From Bacillota bacterium (GTDB taxonomy: Bacteria; Bacillota; Clostridia; Lachnospirales; Lachnospiraceae), in assembly GCA_023443225.1 (NCBI GenBank), contig JAEZVF010000014.1, positions 1 through 50,371 of the forward strand: a DNA stretch of 50,371 nt, given 5' to 3'. Under the pieces are notes generated by a model. The model was not told where the DNA came from. It did not search any database and was given only the letters and a program-made list of their open reading frames with translations. This document shows, piece after piece, positions 41,355 through 50,151 of the stretch. The translations under genes were made by a program, and so were the position numbers. The stretch's first letter is position 1, and every line of letters starts with the position of its first letter.

Positions 41355-42312
41355 AATTATATATATGCGATTACGTATCATTATTAGACTATTATTAGTT
41401 ATGTTCCTGGTAACACAATTAACAGGATGTCAATTAGCAATAGAGGATGCTACTATTATTAATAAATCGGAAAAACTTTGCGGTATATTACTAACTATCG
41501 GCTCTGACTGGCCTTCCACGTTGGATTCGTCTTTAGCTAATATGGATTTAAATGTTGGCAAAAACGGTAAAATCACATTCGACGAAAAAAGACTTGCCTC
41601 AATAAACAATCAAGAAGTTGAAGGACAATTGATTGACAACAGCACCATGAAATTCAATGGGGTTGAGGGCCATTTTATGGGACTAATTGCAATTGAAGAA
41701 AACGATATAATATCAAAAGGACTGATGGCTGATCCAGAGTTTCACAACGGGAAAATGTCTGTCAACGTCACAGATGAAGGGGAAGAAAATAGCTGTGAAA
41801 TTACCTTTTCTGTTGGTAATAACTTTAATCAAGGTGTTCACCTGAATCCGGTTTATCAAAGAGGTGATGGCACGTATTACGCCATCAGAGGAGGGATGGG
41901 GATGTTGATTACTGGTGAAAACGTAGGGACTACACATTCCCAAACATTAGATAACACCTTTACTAATACCACAGATGGAATTAAAAAACAAAGAAAGGAT
42001 TCATTCAAAGTGAACATAGAAGTTGTGGAACCTTCGGATAAAATTATCATAAAAGAAATGAATCAAATAGATGAATTAATTAAAGTTACAGAGTATGGTT
42101 ACCATGACCCAGAAAATTACACTGTGGAACATAATACAGATTATATCATAGTAGAAGAATGGGAAAATGATAATTTGGATAACCCTGTAACTAGAAGCAT
42201 TTATAGCATGAAAAATTTAAGTAATAATGAAAGAATTAGTCATCTATGGAATATTCCAGGAGAGAATAATATTGTGATTATAAAAGAGATTAATTTTATA
42301 CCGTCCAAATAA
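41347..42312 (+). CDS. Lipoprotein of the membrane protein/Xre module
   Basis: A 321-aa predicted lipoprotein. The signal peptide ends in the lipobox LTGC (about residues 26-29). The mature part is beta-rich and acidic; I do not recognise a family. The segment IRGGMGMLITGENVGTTHSQ lies in the middle. AGGAGG lies 9 nt before the ATG at 41347; an ATG at 41341 is too close to it. The start overlaps the Xre gene by 8 nt, so the three genes are one operon. It may be the exported effector or signal-binding partner of the membrane protein. Confidence 0.75.
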   Translation: MSKIIYMRLRIIIRLLLVMFLVTQLTGCQLAIEDATIINKSEKLCGILLTIGSDWPSTLDSSLANMDLNVGKNGKITFDEKRLASINNQEVEGQLIDNSTMKFNGVEGHFMGLIAIEENDIISKGLMADPEFHNGKMSVNVTDEGEENSCEITFSVGNNFNQGVHLNPVYQRGDGTYYAIRGGMGMLITGENVGTTHSQTLDNTFTNTTDGIKKQRKDSFKVNIEVVEPSDKIIIKEMNQIDELIKVTEYGYHDPENYTVEHNTDYIIVEEWENDNLDNPVTRSIYSMKNLSNNERISHLWNIPGENNIVIIKEINFIPSK

Positions 42313-42317
42313 AAAGG

Positions 42318-42378
42318 GCACCCAGCAGGTTTTATATATTTCGTAAATTTATACGAAATACATAAAATCGCTGGGTGC
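42318..42378. terminator. Long bidirectional hairpin between lipoprotein gene and purB
   Basis: GCACCCAGC (42318-42326) pairs with GCTGGGTGC (42370-42378), and the interior extends the stem (TTTTAT/ATAAAA, TATTTCGT/ACGAAATA) to about 25 pairs in 61 nt. On the minus strand it is followed by CCCTTTTTATTTGG, so it terminates purB. It also lies at the 3' end of the plus-strand operon. Confidence 0.85.
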
Positions 42379-42420
42379 ATTCTGATTTAAGCGATGTTTG
42401 CAGCAGATGTTTTAACTATA

Positions 42421-43854
42421 TCAGACATTAATATCTGCTTTCATGCCCAACACATCACTGTTTTCCTCTAAGATAGGTTGAATAACTTCGGATATGAATT
42501 CTTCCACCTGTTCCTTTGCCCGACCGGTGTATTTAGAAGGATCCATGGTTTTCCTTAGTTCCTCTAATGTCATATTAAAGGAAGGGTCTGCTGCTATCAA
42601 TTCTAAAAGATTATTATCTAGACCTTTTTCTTTCACATTTCTACCGGCTTCCATGGATAAAATACGTATCTTCTCATGTAGTTCCTGTCTGTCGCCACCT
42701 GCTTTTACAGCATCCATCATGATATTTTCTGTAGCCATAAAAGGAAGTTCAGACATAAGTCTTTTCTCAATTACTTTTGGATAAACTACCAACCCATCCA
42801 CTACATTAAGATAGAGATCTAAAATGCCGTCAACCGCTAAAAATGCTTCCGGTATACTAATCCTCTTATTCGCAGAATCATCCAGGGTTCTTTCAAACCA
42901 CTGCGTAGCAGAGGTAATCGCAGGATTCAATGCATCCACCATAACATAATTGGATAGTGAGGCGATACGTTCACTTCTCATGGGATTACGTTTATAGGCC
43001 ATTGCAGAAGAACCAATCTGATTTTTTTCAAAAGGCTCCTCGATTTCTTTTAAATGCTGCAGTAGGCGGATATCATTAGAAAATTTATGCGCACTTGCTG
43101 CGATACCGGCAAGAATATTCAATACTCTGGTATCTACCTTGCGGGAATAGGTCTGTCCGGATACCGGATAGCAGTCAACATAACCCATTTTCTTAGCAAT
43201 CATTTTATCTAATTTCTTTATTCGATTATGGTCTCCATCAAACAACTCCAAAAAGCTTGCTTGGGTGCCTGTTGTCCCTTTGGAACCTAACAGACGCATA
43301 CTGTCAATCAAATACACGATATCATCATAATCCAATTTCAATTCCATTAACCAAAGAGTAGCCCTTTTACCTACCGTTGTTGGTTGTGCCGGCTGAAAAT
43401 GTGTAAATGCTAATGTTGGTAAGTCTCTATATTCCATTGCAAACTTAGCTAATTCATTCATAACATTTAGCAATTTCTTTTTTACAAGTTTTAAGGCTTC
43501 GGACATGACAATAATATCTGTATTATCACCCACATAACAGGAAGTAGCACCCAAGTGAATGATTCCTTTTGCCTTTGGGCATTGTACTCCGTAAGCATAT
43601 ACATGGGACATGACATCATGACGAACCAGAGCTTCTCTTTCTTTGGCCACCTCATAATTGATATCGTCTCGGTGTTCTTTTAATTCAGAAATCTGTTCAT
43701 CGCTTATATTTAATCCTAACTCTTTCTCTGCTTCTGCAAGTGCAATCCATAATCTTCTCCAAGTCTTAAACTTCATTTCAGGTGAAAAGATATATTGCAT
43801 CTCCCTACTAGCATAACGCTCCGACAAAGGACTTATATATTTATCGTTACTCAT
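42421..43854 (-). CDS. purB: Adenylosuccinate lyase
   Basis: Acts twice in purine synthesis: SAICAR to AICAR, and adenylosuccinate to AMP, releasing fumarate; 477 aa. The fumarase/aspartase signature is GSSAMAYKRNPMRSERI. Also seen: LGATSCYVGDNTDI and AFTHFQPAQPTTVGKRA. Family length is about 430-480, so it is full. AAGGAG lies 5 nt before the ATG. It follows purC by 20 nt; the two share a promoter upstream of purC. Confidence 0.97.
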   Translation of the reverse strand: MSNDKYISPLSERYASREMQYIFSPEMKFKTWRRLWIALAEAEKELGLNISDEQISELKEHRDDINYEVAKEREALVRHDVMSHVYAYGVQCPKAKGIIHLGATSCYVGDNTDIIVMSEALKLVKKKLLNVMNELAKFAMEYRDLPTLAFTHFQPAQPTTVGKRATLWLMELKLDYDDIVYLIDSMRLLGSKGTTGTQASFLELFDGDHNRIKKLDKMIAKKMGYVDCYPVSGQTYSRKVDTRVLNILAGIAASAHKFSNDIRLLQHLKEIEEPFEKNQIGSSAMAYKRNPMRSERIASLSNYVMVDALNPAITSATQWFERTLDDSANKRISIPEAFLAVDGILDLYLNVVDGLVVYPKVIEKRLMSELPFMATENIMMDAVKAGGDRQELHEKIRILSMEAGRNVKEKGLDNNLLELIAADPSFNMTLEELRKTMDPSKYTGRAKEQVEEFISEVIQPILEENSDVLGMKADINV

Positions 43855-43874
43855 AATATCTCCTTATGTTCTAA

Positions 43875-44579
43875 TTAAAGTCCTAAACGTTTAAATACTT
43901 CTTGATAAGCACCCTCTACATTACCTAAATCTCTTCTAAATCGATCTTTGTCTAATTTATCATGGGTCTTAATGTCCCAAAGTCTGCAGGTATCCGGTGA
44001 TATTTCATCTGCTAAAATCACTTCACCTTTACATCTTCCAAACTCTATTTTAAAATCTATTAGTTCAATTCCACATTCTGCAAAATATTTGCTTAATACT
44101 TCATTCACTTTAAAGGTCAGCTCTGTAATACGGTCAATCTCTTCTCTGCTTGCAATACCAATGGCTATTGCATAGTAATCATTAATCATAGGATCACCCA
44201 AAGCATCATCCTTATAACTGAATTCTAAAGTAGGACACAATAACTTTCTTCCTTCTTCCAGACCAAGCTTTTTCGCAAAACTTCCTGCAGTAACATTACG
44301 TACAATAACTTCTAGAGGTACAATTTCAACCTTTTTAACAGCAGTTTCCCTGTCGCTTAACTCTTCCATAAAATGTGTAGGTACTCCTTCCTTCTCCAGA
44401 ATTTGAAACAAATGATTGGACATTCTGTTATTCACTACACCTTTTCCAAGGATGGTTCCCTTTTTTAACCCATTAAATGCAGTTGCATCGTCTTTATAAT
44501 CAACAATATAAACATCTTCTACATCTGTTTTAAAAACCTTTTTGGCCTTACCTTCATATAACATATCTAATTTCTTCAT
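43875..44579 (-). CDS. purC: SAICAR synthetase
   Basis: Joins CAIR and aspartate with ATP, 234 aa. Seen: KKLDMLYEGKAKKVFKTD, VPLEVIVRNVTAGSFAKKLG, LIDFKIEFGRCKGEVILADE and ISPDTCRLWD. The frame opens at 44621, but AGAGG lies 5 nt before ATG 44579, which begins the family core. First gene of purC-purB; its product is the substrate of PurB, so the pair carries out consecutive steps. Confidence 0.97.
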   Translation of the reverse strand: MKKLDMLYEGKAKKVFKTDVEDVYIVDYKDDATAFNGLKKGTILGKGVVNNRMSNHLFQILEKEGVPTHFMEELSDRETAVKKVEIVPLEVIVRNVTAGSFAKKLGLEEGRKLLCPTLEFSYKDDALGDPMINDYYAIAIGIASREEIDRITELTFKVNEVLSKYFAECGIELIDFKIEFGRCKGEVILADEISPDTCRLWDIKTHDKLDKDRFRRDLGNVEGAYQEVFKRLGL

Positions 44580-44668
44580 ACTGACCTCTTTCTGCATATT
44601 CAGCTTCTTACAAAGCCGCAAGCTACGTTATTTAGTGGGTTTACTGATTTTTAAGTTATTTCCATTCT

Positions 44669-44696
44669 ATTATAGCGAACACGGAAAAATATACAA
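44669..44696 (-). promoter_or_regulatory. Putative sigma-A promoter of purC-purB
   Basis: On the minus strand, TTGTAT (44691-44696), 16-nt spacer, perfect TATAAT (44669-44674). It gives a leader of about 85 nt, with no guanine-aptamer pattern seen. Confidence 0.65.
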
Positions 44697-44777
44697 CTGT
44701 ATTTTTTATTATTTTTACTTCATTATTATATTAGTGATATTAATTTTATTATAATAATTTAGTGACATATTTAAAAT

Positions 44778-44809
44778 GGGTAGCTGTACAACCTTTCGTA
44801 CAACTACCC
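44778..44809 (-). terminator. Hairpin after the GH94 gene
   Basis: GGGTAG..GTAC (44778-44789) pairs with GTAC..CTACCC (44798-44809), with two mismatched positions. It lies about 28 nt after the stop, followed on the minus strand by ATTTTAAAT. Confidence 0.7.
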
Positions 44810-44836
44810 ATTTCTTATTTCTTCATAATTAATGAT

Positions 44837-47230
44837 TTACATTAGCAATAAAACTTCGTTAACATCTTTCATCTTATCGGCAGGAATATAGTTTTTATCC
44901 AATTTCACACCATTAAGGAAGAATTCTTTATATCCGCCCTCTGCACCATCTGGATTTTGTACTGTAATGTTTAACGTCTTACCACGGAACACCTTCGTCA
45001 TGGTGAATTCCTTCCAATCACTTGGAATAGCAGGTGCCACAAGCAGTCCGTTCAGATCCGGTCTCATACCTAAGATACCTTCCACGCATCCTACCATAAC
45101 TGTAGAAGCAGTTCCGGTCAGCCAATGAACGTGGGAACGCCCTTCAAAAGGACTATCCGTTGATTCCGTAAATTGGCCATGTACATATGGTTCTAATACA
45201 CGTATTTCAGCGGAATCATTTTGCGTAGCTGGGGAGCTCTCTGTGAAATATTCAAAGGCACGGTTACCATGACCCATCAAGGATTCTGCGAGGATAATCC
45301 AACCCTGTGGTTGTGAGAAAATTCCTCCGTTCTCCTTCGTCGATGGGTTAAACAATATAGCCAATGCTCCATCAAAAGCATGGTCTACATAAGATGGAGC
45401 CATAACCCTAACTCCATATGGTGTGTTCAATTCTCTGTGCACGGATTCCAGCGCTATTTCTGCCTGTTCCTTTGTTGCCAATCCACTGATTACAGCCCAT
45501 GACTGTGGATTCAACCACATATTGGCTTCTGGATCTTTTTTCGATCCAATTACCTGTCCGTCTTCTTTAATTCCTCTGATATATCTGTCATCTTCCCAAC
45601 ATACCGTCTGAATAATATCTCCCAATTCTTTTTGTGTTTTATCCAAATAGGAAATATACTCAGTATCTCCCTTATATTCAGCAAAGCCACGTAAAACAGT
45701 CATAGCATAATACAACTGCAAAGCAACAAACGTCGACTCACCCTTTTTGCCAAGCCTTAAGCAGTCATTCCAGTCAGCATGAAGCCCTGCAGGCATTTTA
45801 TGATCCCCAAGTCTCTCCATGGAGAACTTTATTGCCCTCTGCAAATGATTATAAACCGTACCCTCTCCTTTATTTGCATATACAATAACTTCATCAAGAA
45901 ATTTATTATTACCGGATTCTGCTATGTACTTAAGGATGGTCGGAAATAGCCATAAGGCATCATCCGCACGATATGCCGGATGCCCTGTTGCCTGAACATA
46001 GGACACATCATCCGGAGTATCTTCATGTCCTGCATTATGATCAAATTTTACTAATGGAAGTCCACCGCCGTTATCTACTTGAGCTGATAACATAAAACGA
46101 ATCTTCTCAGCTGCCATCTCTGGGTCCAAATGTATAATACCTTGAATATCCTGAACCGTATCACGGTAACCATATCCGTTTCTGAGTCCGCAATAAATAA
46201 AGGAAGCAGCTCTTGACCAAATAAAGGTGATGAAACATTGATATGCATTCCAGGTATTTATCATACTATTAAAAGCCGGACTCGGCGTCTGAACCTGTAA
46301 GTTTTTCAATTTACCATGCCAATATGTCTTTAATTCCTGTAGTTCTTTTTCTACGACAGAAAGGTCTGAATAGGAATCTAGTATCTCGGCAGATTGCACA
46401 TCATTATACTGTCCTAAAATATACGCGAGTTCTTTTGTCTCACCAGGTTGAAGCTCTAGGCTAGAATGAAGAGCACCACATGCATTCGAATTATAATTCA
46501 GCGTATTATCACATGCTCCATTTACAACTGCAATCGGATTGCCATAGCTTCTGTAATGACCTAAAAATGCTGTTTTGTCACCATTATAGGACACAATAGG
46601 CGCTCCCACTGATCCAAAAAATCTTTCTTTAAAGTTCGTACCGTCTGCATTCTTTCCATCATTCTCATTAATCGTTTGTATTATTTTATTTCCTTTGAAA
46701 TAAGTCTTTGTAATAAATAGAGTATATTGCAGATTTATCTGATCGTTTTCATAATTGCTTTCATTTGTGAATTCGATAAATCCAAAGGTAGAAATTTTTC
46801 TAACCTTATCCGTAGTATTGGTAACCTTTAATCTCCACACTTCATATGTTTTATTCAGTGGAACATAATAAAGAGCTTCGGATTTGATTCCAGCATATTC
46901 AGCTAATAATTTTGTGTAAGCAGTTCCATGGTGGCACTCACTCTTATAATCCTTTAGATCTTTACCTACCGGTTGCCAAGAAGCGGACCAGAAGTCTCCA
47001 TTCTCCTCATCGCGTAGATAGATATATCTTCCAGGCTTATCTTCACTATTGAAAATATAGCGACTAATACGTCCATTCGCACCACTTTTAACAAAACTAT
47101 AACCACCAGCATTGTTAGAAATAATAGCGCCATATTCCGGTGACCCTAAATAGTTAGCCCATGGTGCGGGTGTATTTGGTTTTGTAATGACATATTCTTT
47201 GTTTCCCTCATCAAAATAGCCGTAATTCAT
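44837..47230 (-). CDS. GH94 family disaccharide phosphorylase
   Basis: A 797-aa cytoplasmic inverting phosphorylase that splits a beta-linked disaccharide with phosphate into a sugar 1-phosphate. Seen: MNYGYFDEGNKEYVITKPNT and PAPWANYLGSPEYGAIISN; RNGYGYRDTVQDIQGIIH; the catalytic general-acid Asp region HADWNDCLRL (about 487-491, long form); ENGGIFSQPQGW; and the end WLTGTAS. Length and order match cellobiose, chitobiose and cellobionate phosphorylases. I cannot set the substrate; the insertion GHEDTPDDVSYVQATGHPAY near the active-site loop should decide it. TTG 47236 opens the frame, but AAGGAG lies 8 nt before ATG 47230. No transporter is adjacent; the GPH symporter is 5 kb away. Confidence 0.93.
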   Translation of the reverse strand: MNYGYFDEGNKEYVITKPNTPAPWANYLGSPEYGAIISNNAGGYSFVKSGANGRISRYIFNSEDKPGRYIYLRDEENGDFWSASWQPVGKDLKDYKSECHHGTAYTKLLAEYAGIKSEALYYVPLNKTYEVWRLKVTNTTDKVRKISTFGFIEFTNESNYENDQINLQYTLFITKTYFKGNKIIQTINENDGKNADGTNFKERFFGSVGAPIVSYNGDKTAFLGHYRSYGNPIAVVNGACDNTLNYNSNACGALHSSLELQPGETKELAYILGQYNDVQSAEILDSYSDLSVVEKELQELKTYWHGKLKNLQVQTPSPAFNSMINTWNAYQCFITFIWSRAASFIYCGLRNGYGYRDTVQDIQGIIHLDPEMAAEKIRFMLSAQVDNGGGLPLVKFDHNAGHEDTPDDVSYVQATGHPAYRADDALWLFPTILKYIAESGNNKFLDEVIVYANKGEGTVYNHLQRAIKFSMERLGDHKMPAGLHADWNDCLRLGKKGESTFVALQLYYAMTVLRGFAEYKGDTEYISYLDKTQKELGDIIQTVCWEDDRYIRGIKEDGQVIGSKKDPEANMWLNPQSWAVISGLATKEQAEIALESVHRELNTPYGVRVMAPSYVDHAFDGALAILFNPSTKENGGIFSQPQGWIILAESLMGHGNRAFEYFTESSPATQNDSAEIRVLEPYVHGQFTESTDSPFEGRSHVHWLTGTASTVMVGCVEGILGMRPDLNGLLVAPAIPSDWKEFTMTKVFRGKTLNITVQNPDGAEGGYKEFFLNGVKLDKNYIPADKMKDVNEVLLLM

Positions 47231-47280
47231 ATCCAATTCTCCTTTTAAAAAGTTAATCTCAGATTGCGTAAACTATTTCT

Positions 47281-47309
47281 ATATTACCACTTTTGGTAAT
47301 TTTGAACAA
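47281..47309 (-). promoter_or_regulatory. GH94 promoter with palindromic operator
   Basis: On the minus strand, TTGTTC (47304-47309), 17 nt, TAATAT (47281-47286). The palindrome TTACCA-CTTT-TGGTAA (47284-47299) overlaps the spacer and -10, a likely repressor site, which would fit sugar control. An overlapping perfect TTGACA (47310-47315) has poor spacing to the -10. Confidence 0.6.
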
Positions 47310-47379
47310 TGTCAATATTTATACCGGTTTTGTGTTTTCTAAACCCATTCTATTTAGGATACCAAGCAATATTACTGCC

Positions 47380-48258
47380 TTATTTACTTTTTGTTAAAAT
47401 ATTTTCTAATTCATCAATCGAGAAATTATAGTTAGTACTACAGAAATGACAATTTACTTCAATTGGTTTATTATCGTCAATCATTTCTTGAATGTCCTTA
47501 TGTCCAATGCTGATAATCGCTTTTTCAACACGTTTCTTCGTGCAATTACAATAGAACCTAGTTGGAATCTTGTCTAGTATATTTACCCCAAAATCACCCA
47601 ATACATGTTCTAAAATCATTTCAGGAGTTTGATTATCATCTAACAAAGAGGTAATAGAAGTAATCTCACTTATCTTTTTTTCCAATCTGTCCACAATACT
47701 ATCCTCTGCAAAAGGCATGAGCTGGATAATGAAACCACCAGCTTGACGCACCGTATTATCCCGGTTCATCAACACCCCCAGCGCCACCGACGATGGAATT
47801 TGCTCGGAAGTAGCGAAATAATAAGTTAAATCTTCTGCAATCTCTCCTGATATTAATTCTGTCTGTCCAGAATAGGGTTCTTTTAATCCCATATCCTTTA
47901 TAACATTTAAGATACCTGCACCAATGGCATTTCCTACATCGAGTTTGCCCTTATCATTCGGAGGCAGCATTACTTCCGGATGATAAACATATCCTTTGAC
48001 GTTTGCTTTGGAATCTGCTGTTACGGTCAGACCTTTCATAGGTCCAGCACCACTAATCTGTAAGGTAAGCAGATCCTCTTCTCCCTTCATCATGCTTCCC
48101 ATTATGGCTCCAGCTGTTAATAACCTTCCAAGCGCAGCAGTTGCAATCGGGCTTGTATTGTGAATGCTTCTGGCATATTCTGTTAAATCCCTTGTGGTAG
48201 CAGCAAAAGCCCTTATCTGGTCATTTGCAGCAGTTGCTCTAACTATATAATCTGACAT
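47380..48258 (-). CDS. hslO: Redox-regulated chaperone Hsp33
   Basis: A 292-aa cytoplasmic holdase turned on by oxidation. The N-terminal substrate domain includes LTVTADSKANVKGYVYHP and MPFAEDSIVDRLEKKI. The C-terminal zinc switch has C237-x-C239 (FYCNCTKKR) and C270-xx-C273 (NCHFC), all four intact. Length normal. AAAGGAG lies 7 nt before the ATG. Monocistronic as far as can be seen. Confidence 0.97.
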   Translation of the reverse strand: MSDYIVRATAANDQIRAFAATTRDLTEYARSIHNTSPIATAALGRLLTAGAIMGSMMKGEEDLLTLQISGAGPMKGLTVTADSKANVKGYVYHPEVMLPPNDKGKLDVGNAIGAGILNVIKDMGLKEPYSGQTELISGEIAEDLTYYFATSEQIPSSVALGVLMNRDNTVRQAGGFIIQLMPFAEDSIVDRLEKKISEITSITSLLDDNQTPEMILEHVLGDFGVNILDKIPTRFYCNCTKKRVEKAIISIGHKDIQEMIDDNKPIEVNCHFCSTNYNFSIDELENILTKSK

Positions 48259-48359
48259 TGTATATTCTCCTTTTTTTAAGTAATTTCATGAATATATTTC
48301 ATCACTCTTCCTATAACGGTCTACGTTGAACCTTATGGCAGCCAAAGCAAATGAATTAT

Positions 48360-49250
48360 TTATATATATTTCTTTTGTTCTTGGTGCTTTTCCCTTGCGA
48401 TAAAATAAACTCTTTCACTAGAATCTGTGGGAGGGCTATGCGTGAAGGCATCGTATACCGCTACAAATTCCATTCCGGATTCTATCAGTAGTTTTTTCAC
48501 TGTTTCGATAGAATACGCCTTCTGGTAATGTGTCTCCTGAAATCTTTCAAAAATCTGGTTTGCCTGATAAGTTTCTGACTTTTCAAGTTCGTCATCTTCT
48601 ACTTCTATTTTAACAAAAACAGTAACATCGTATTCATTTATCATAGTATCCTCATCGTAATAGTTTTCCCAGATAAAGCTACAATCTTCCCGATTCTCTG
48701 CAATCGTGTTATCCGAAAGTATTTTTTTATACTTATATTCCGTATTCATATCAAAAATTAAAATGCCTCTGGCATCTAGGTAGTTATTGACCAATTTAAA
48801 AACCTGTATTAGGTCTTGCTCAGAAGTTATATAATTCATACTATCGCATATACTGACCACCGCAGCAACCGTCCCAAACAATTCAAAATTACGCATATCC
48901 TGCTGTAAATAAAGGATACGGTTGTCGTATATTTTTTCTGCCTTCGTGTCAGAATCTACTTCACATTCAGAATTATCATCATACTCTTCATAATCATTTT
49001 CAACACATTCATATTCTCTTTCACGAGCTATCTCTAGCATCTTTTCTGAATAGTCTATCCCTATCATGTCATATCCTTTGGTTGCTAATCTCCTGGTCAT
49101 TTTACCAGTTCCACAGCCCAGTTCTAATACCAGTCCTTCCTTTACTCCGTTTTCAGAGAGCAGGGAAGACAAATACTCTGACCATTCATCATAAGGTACA
49201 TTATCCATAAAGGTATCATATACTTGTGCAAATCCTGTATATTCTTGCAT
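48360..49250 (-). CDS. Class I SAM-dependent methyltransferase
   Basis: A 296-aa protein with the SAM-binding motif I LVLELGCGTGKMTRRLA (about 40-56), IGIDYSEKML (motif Post-I) and VSICDSMNYI. Between motif II and the next strand there is an acidic insertion (ECVENDYEEYDDNSECEVDS). The C-terminal half (DMNTEYKYKKIL ... FTHSPP) is typical of YjiC/Smt-like clostridial methyltransferases. Substrate unknown. The ribosome binding site is weak (GGGTG). It lies 101 nt upstream of hslO on the same strand. Confidence 0.9.
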   Translation of the reverse strand: MQEYTGFAQVYDTFMDNVPYDEWSEYLSSLLSENGVKEGLVLELGCGTGKMTRRLATKGYDMIGIDYSEKMLEIAREREYECVENDYEEYDDNSECEVDSDTKAEKIYDNRILYLQQDMRNFELFGTVAAVVSICDSMNYITSEQDLIQVFKLVNNYLDARGILIFDMNTEYKYKKILSDNTIAENREDCSFIWENYYDEDTMINEYDVTVFVKIEVEDDELEKSETYQANQIFERFQETHYQKAYSIETVKKLLIESGMEFVAVYDAFTHSPPTDSSERVYFIAREKHQEQKKYI

Positions 49251-49371
49251 GTTTTACACCCATTGTATAACACATCTGCTTGGCTGTGTTGCCACACATA
49301 AATTTTTGAAAGTATCGATAAGTGGCACCCTTTCTTTTCTAATCATTCTTTAACCCTTCTCCTAATTCTGC

Positions 49372-50151
49372 TCACACTATTTTGCAACGTTTTAATACTT
49401 CACTATAACTCAATGGACCGCCAAATAAATCCAATGCACTTCCAATTGTGACATCCAATCGGTTCTTGCCCAATTCCCGTAGATCATCCAAATCTTCAAA
49501 GCTTCCAACTCCACCTGCATAGGTGATGGGGATTCCTTCCCAGTTTCCAAGGGTGGCAGCTAATTCTTTTTCAATTCCTGATGATTTTCCTTCAACATCA
49601 ACCGCATGTATCAGGAATTCATCGCAATATTCGGACAAAAGATCCAGAGTCTCTTTCGTAATTTTAACATCTGTAAATTTCTGCCAACGATCAGTTACGA
49701 TATAATAATCACCATCTCTTTTCCTACAGCTCAAATCGAGCACCAGATAGTTACGACCAATCGCTTTAACCAATTTATCAAGGTTTTCATAATGAACCAA
49801 TCCATCCTGAAAGACAAAGGATGTAACTATCACATGAGATGCACCCATGTCAAGAAAAGCTGCTGCATTCTTATCTGTAATTCCACCTCCTATTTGAAGG
49901 CCTTTGGGATACACTGCAAGAGCTTTTTGAGCTTGTATGCAATCCTGTTCATAATAGTCCGTGCCGACAGGATTCAGTAATATAATATGTCCGCCTTTTA
50001 ATCCATCTTCTTTATATAATTCTGCATAGTAAGCTGCATCCAGCTCTGATATATAGTTTTCAATTGCATGACTGTTCTGGTCATTTAGACTGCCACCAAC
50101 AATCTGTTTTACTTTTCCATTATGAATATCTATACATGGTCTAAACTTCAT
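49372..50151 (-). CDS. hisA: Eukaryotic-type HisA (HIS6-like) isomerase
   Basis: A 259-aa TIM-barrel enzyme converting ProFAR to PRFAR, step 4 of histidine synthesis. Seen: MKFRPCIDIHNGKVKQIVGG, GLQIGGGITDKNAAAFLDMG, VLDLSCRKRDGDYYIVTDRW, FLIHAVDVEGKSSGIEKEL and YAGGVGSFEDLDDLRELG. The KFRPCIDIHNGKVKQIVGG start, and the lack of the usual IPAIDLKDGKCVRL, place it with the fungal/plant HIS6 type, found also in some bacteria. GGAGG lies 6 nt before the ATG. No other his gene is in the window. Confidence 0.9.
   Translation of the reverse strand: MKFRPCIDIHNGKVKQIVGGSLNDQNSHAIENYISELDAAYYAELYKEDGLKGGHIILLNPVGTDYYEQDCIQAQKALAVYPKGLQIGGGITDKNAAAFLDMGASHVIVTSFVFQDGLVHYENLDKLVKAIGRNYLVLDLSCRKRDGDYYIVTDRWQKFTDVKITKETLDLLSEYCDEFLIHAVDVEGKSSGIEKELAATLGNWEGIPITYAGGVGSFEDLDDLRELGKNRLDVTIGSALDLFGGPLSYSEVLKRCKIV

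Noticed and set aside
44580..44668. Purine riboswitch in the purC leader
   Set aside because: The leader is about 85 nt and does not show the conserved purine-aptamer loops or a following terminator.
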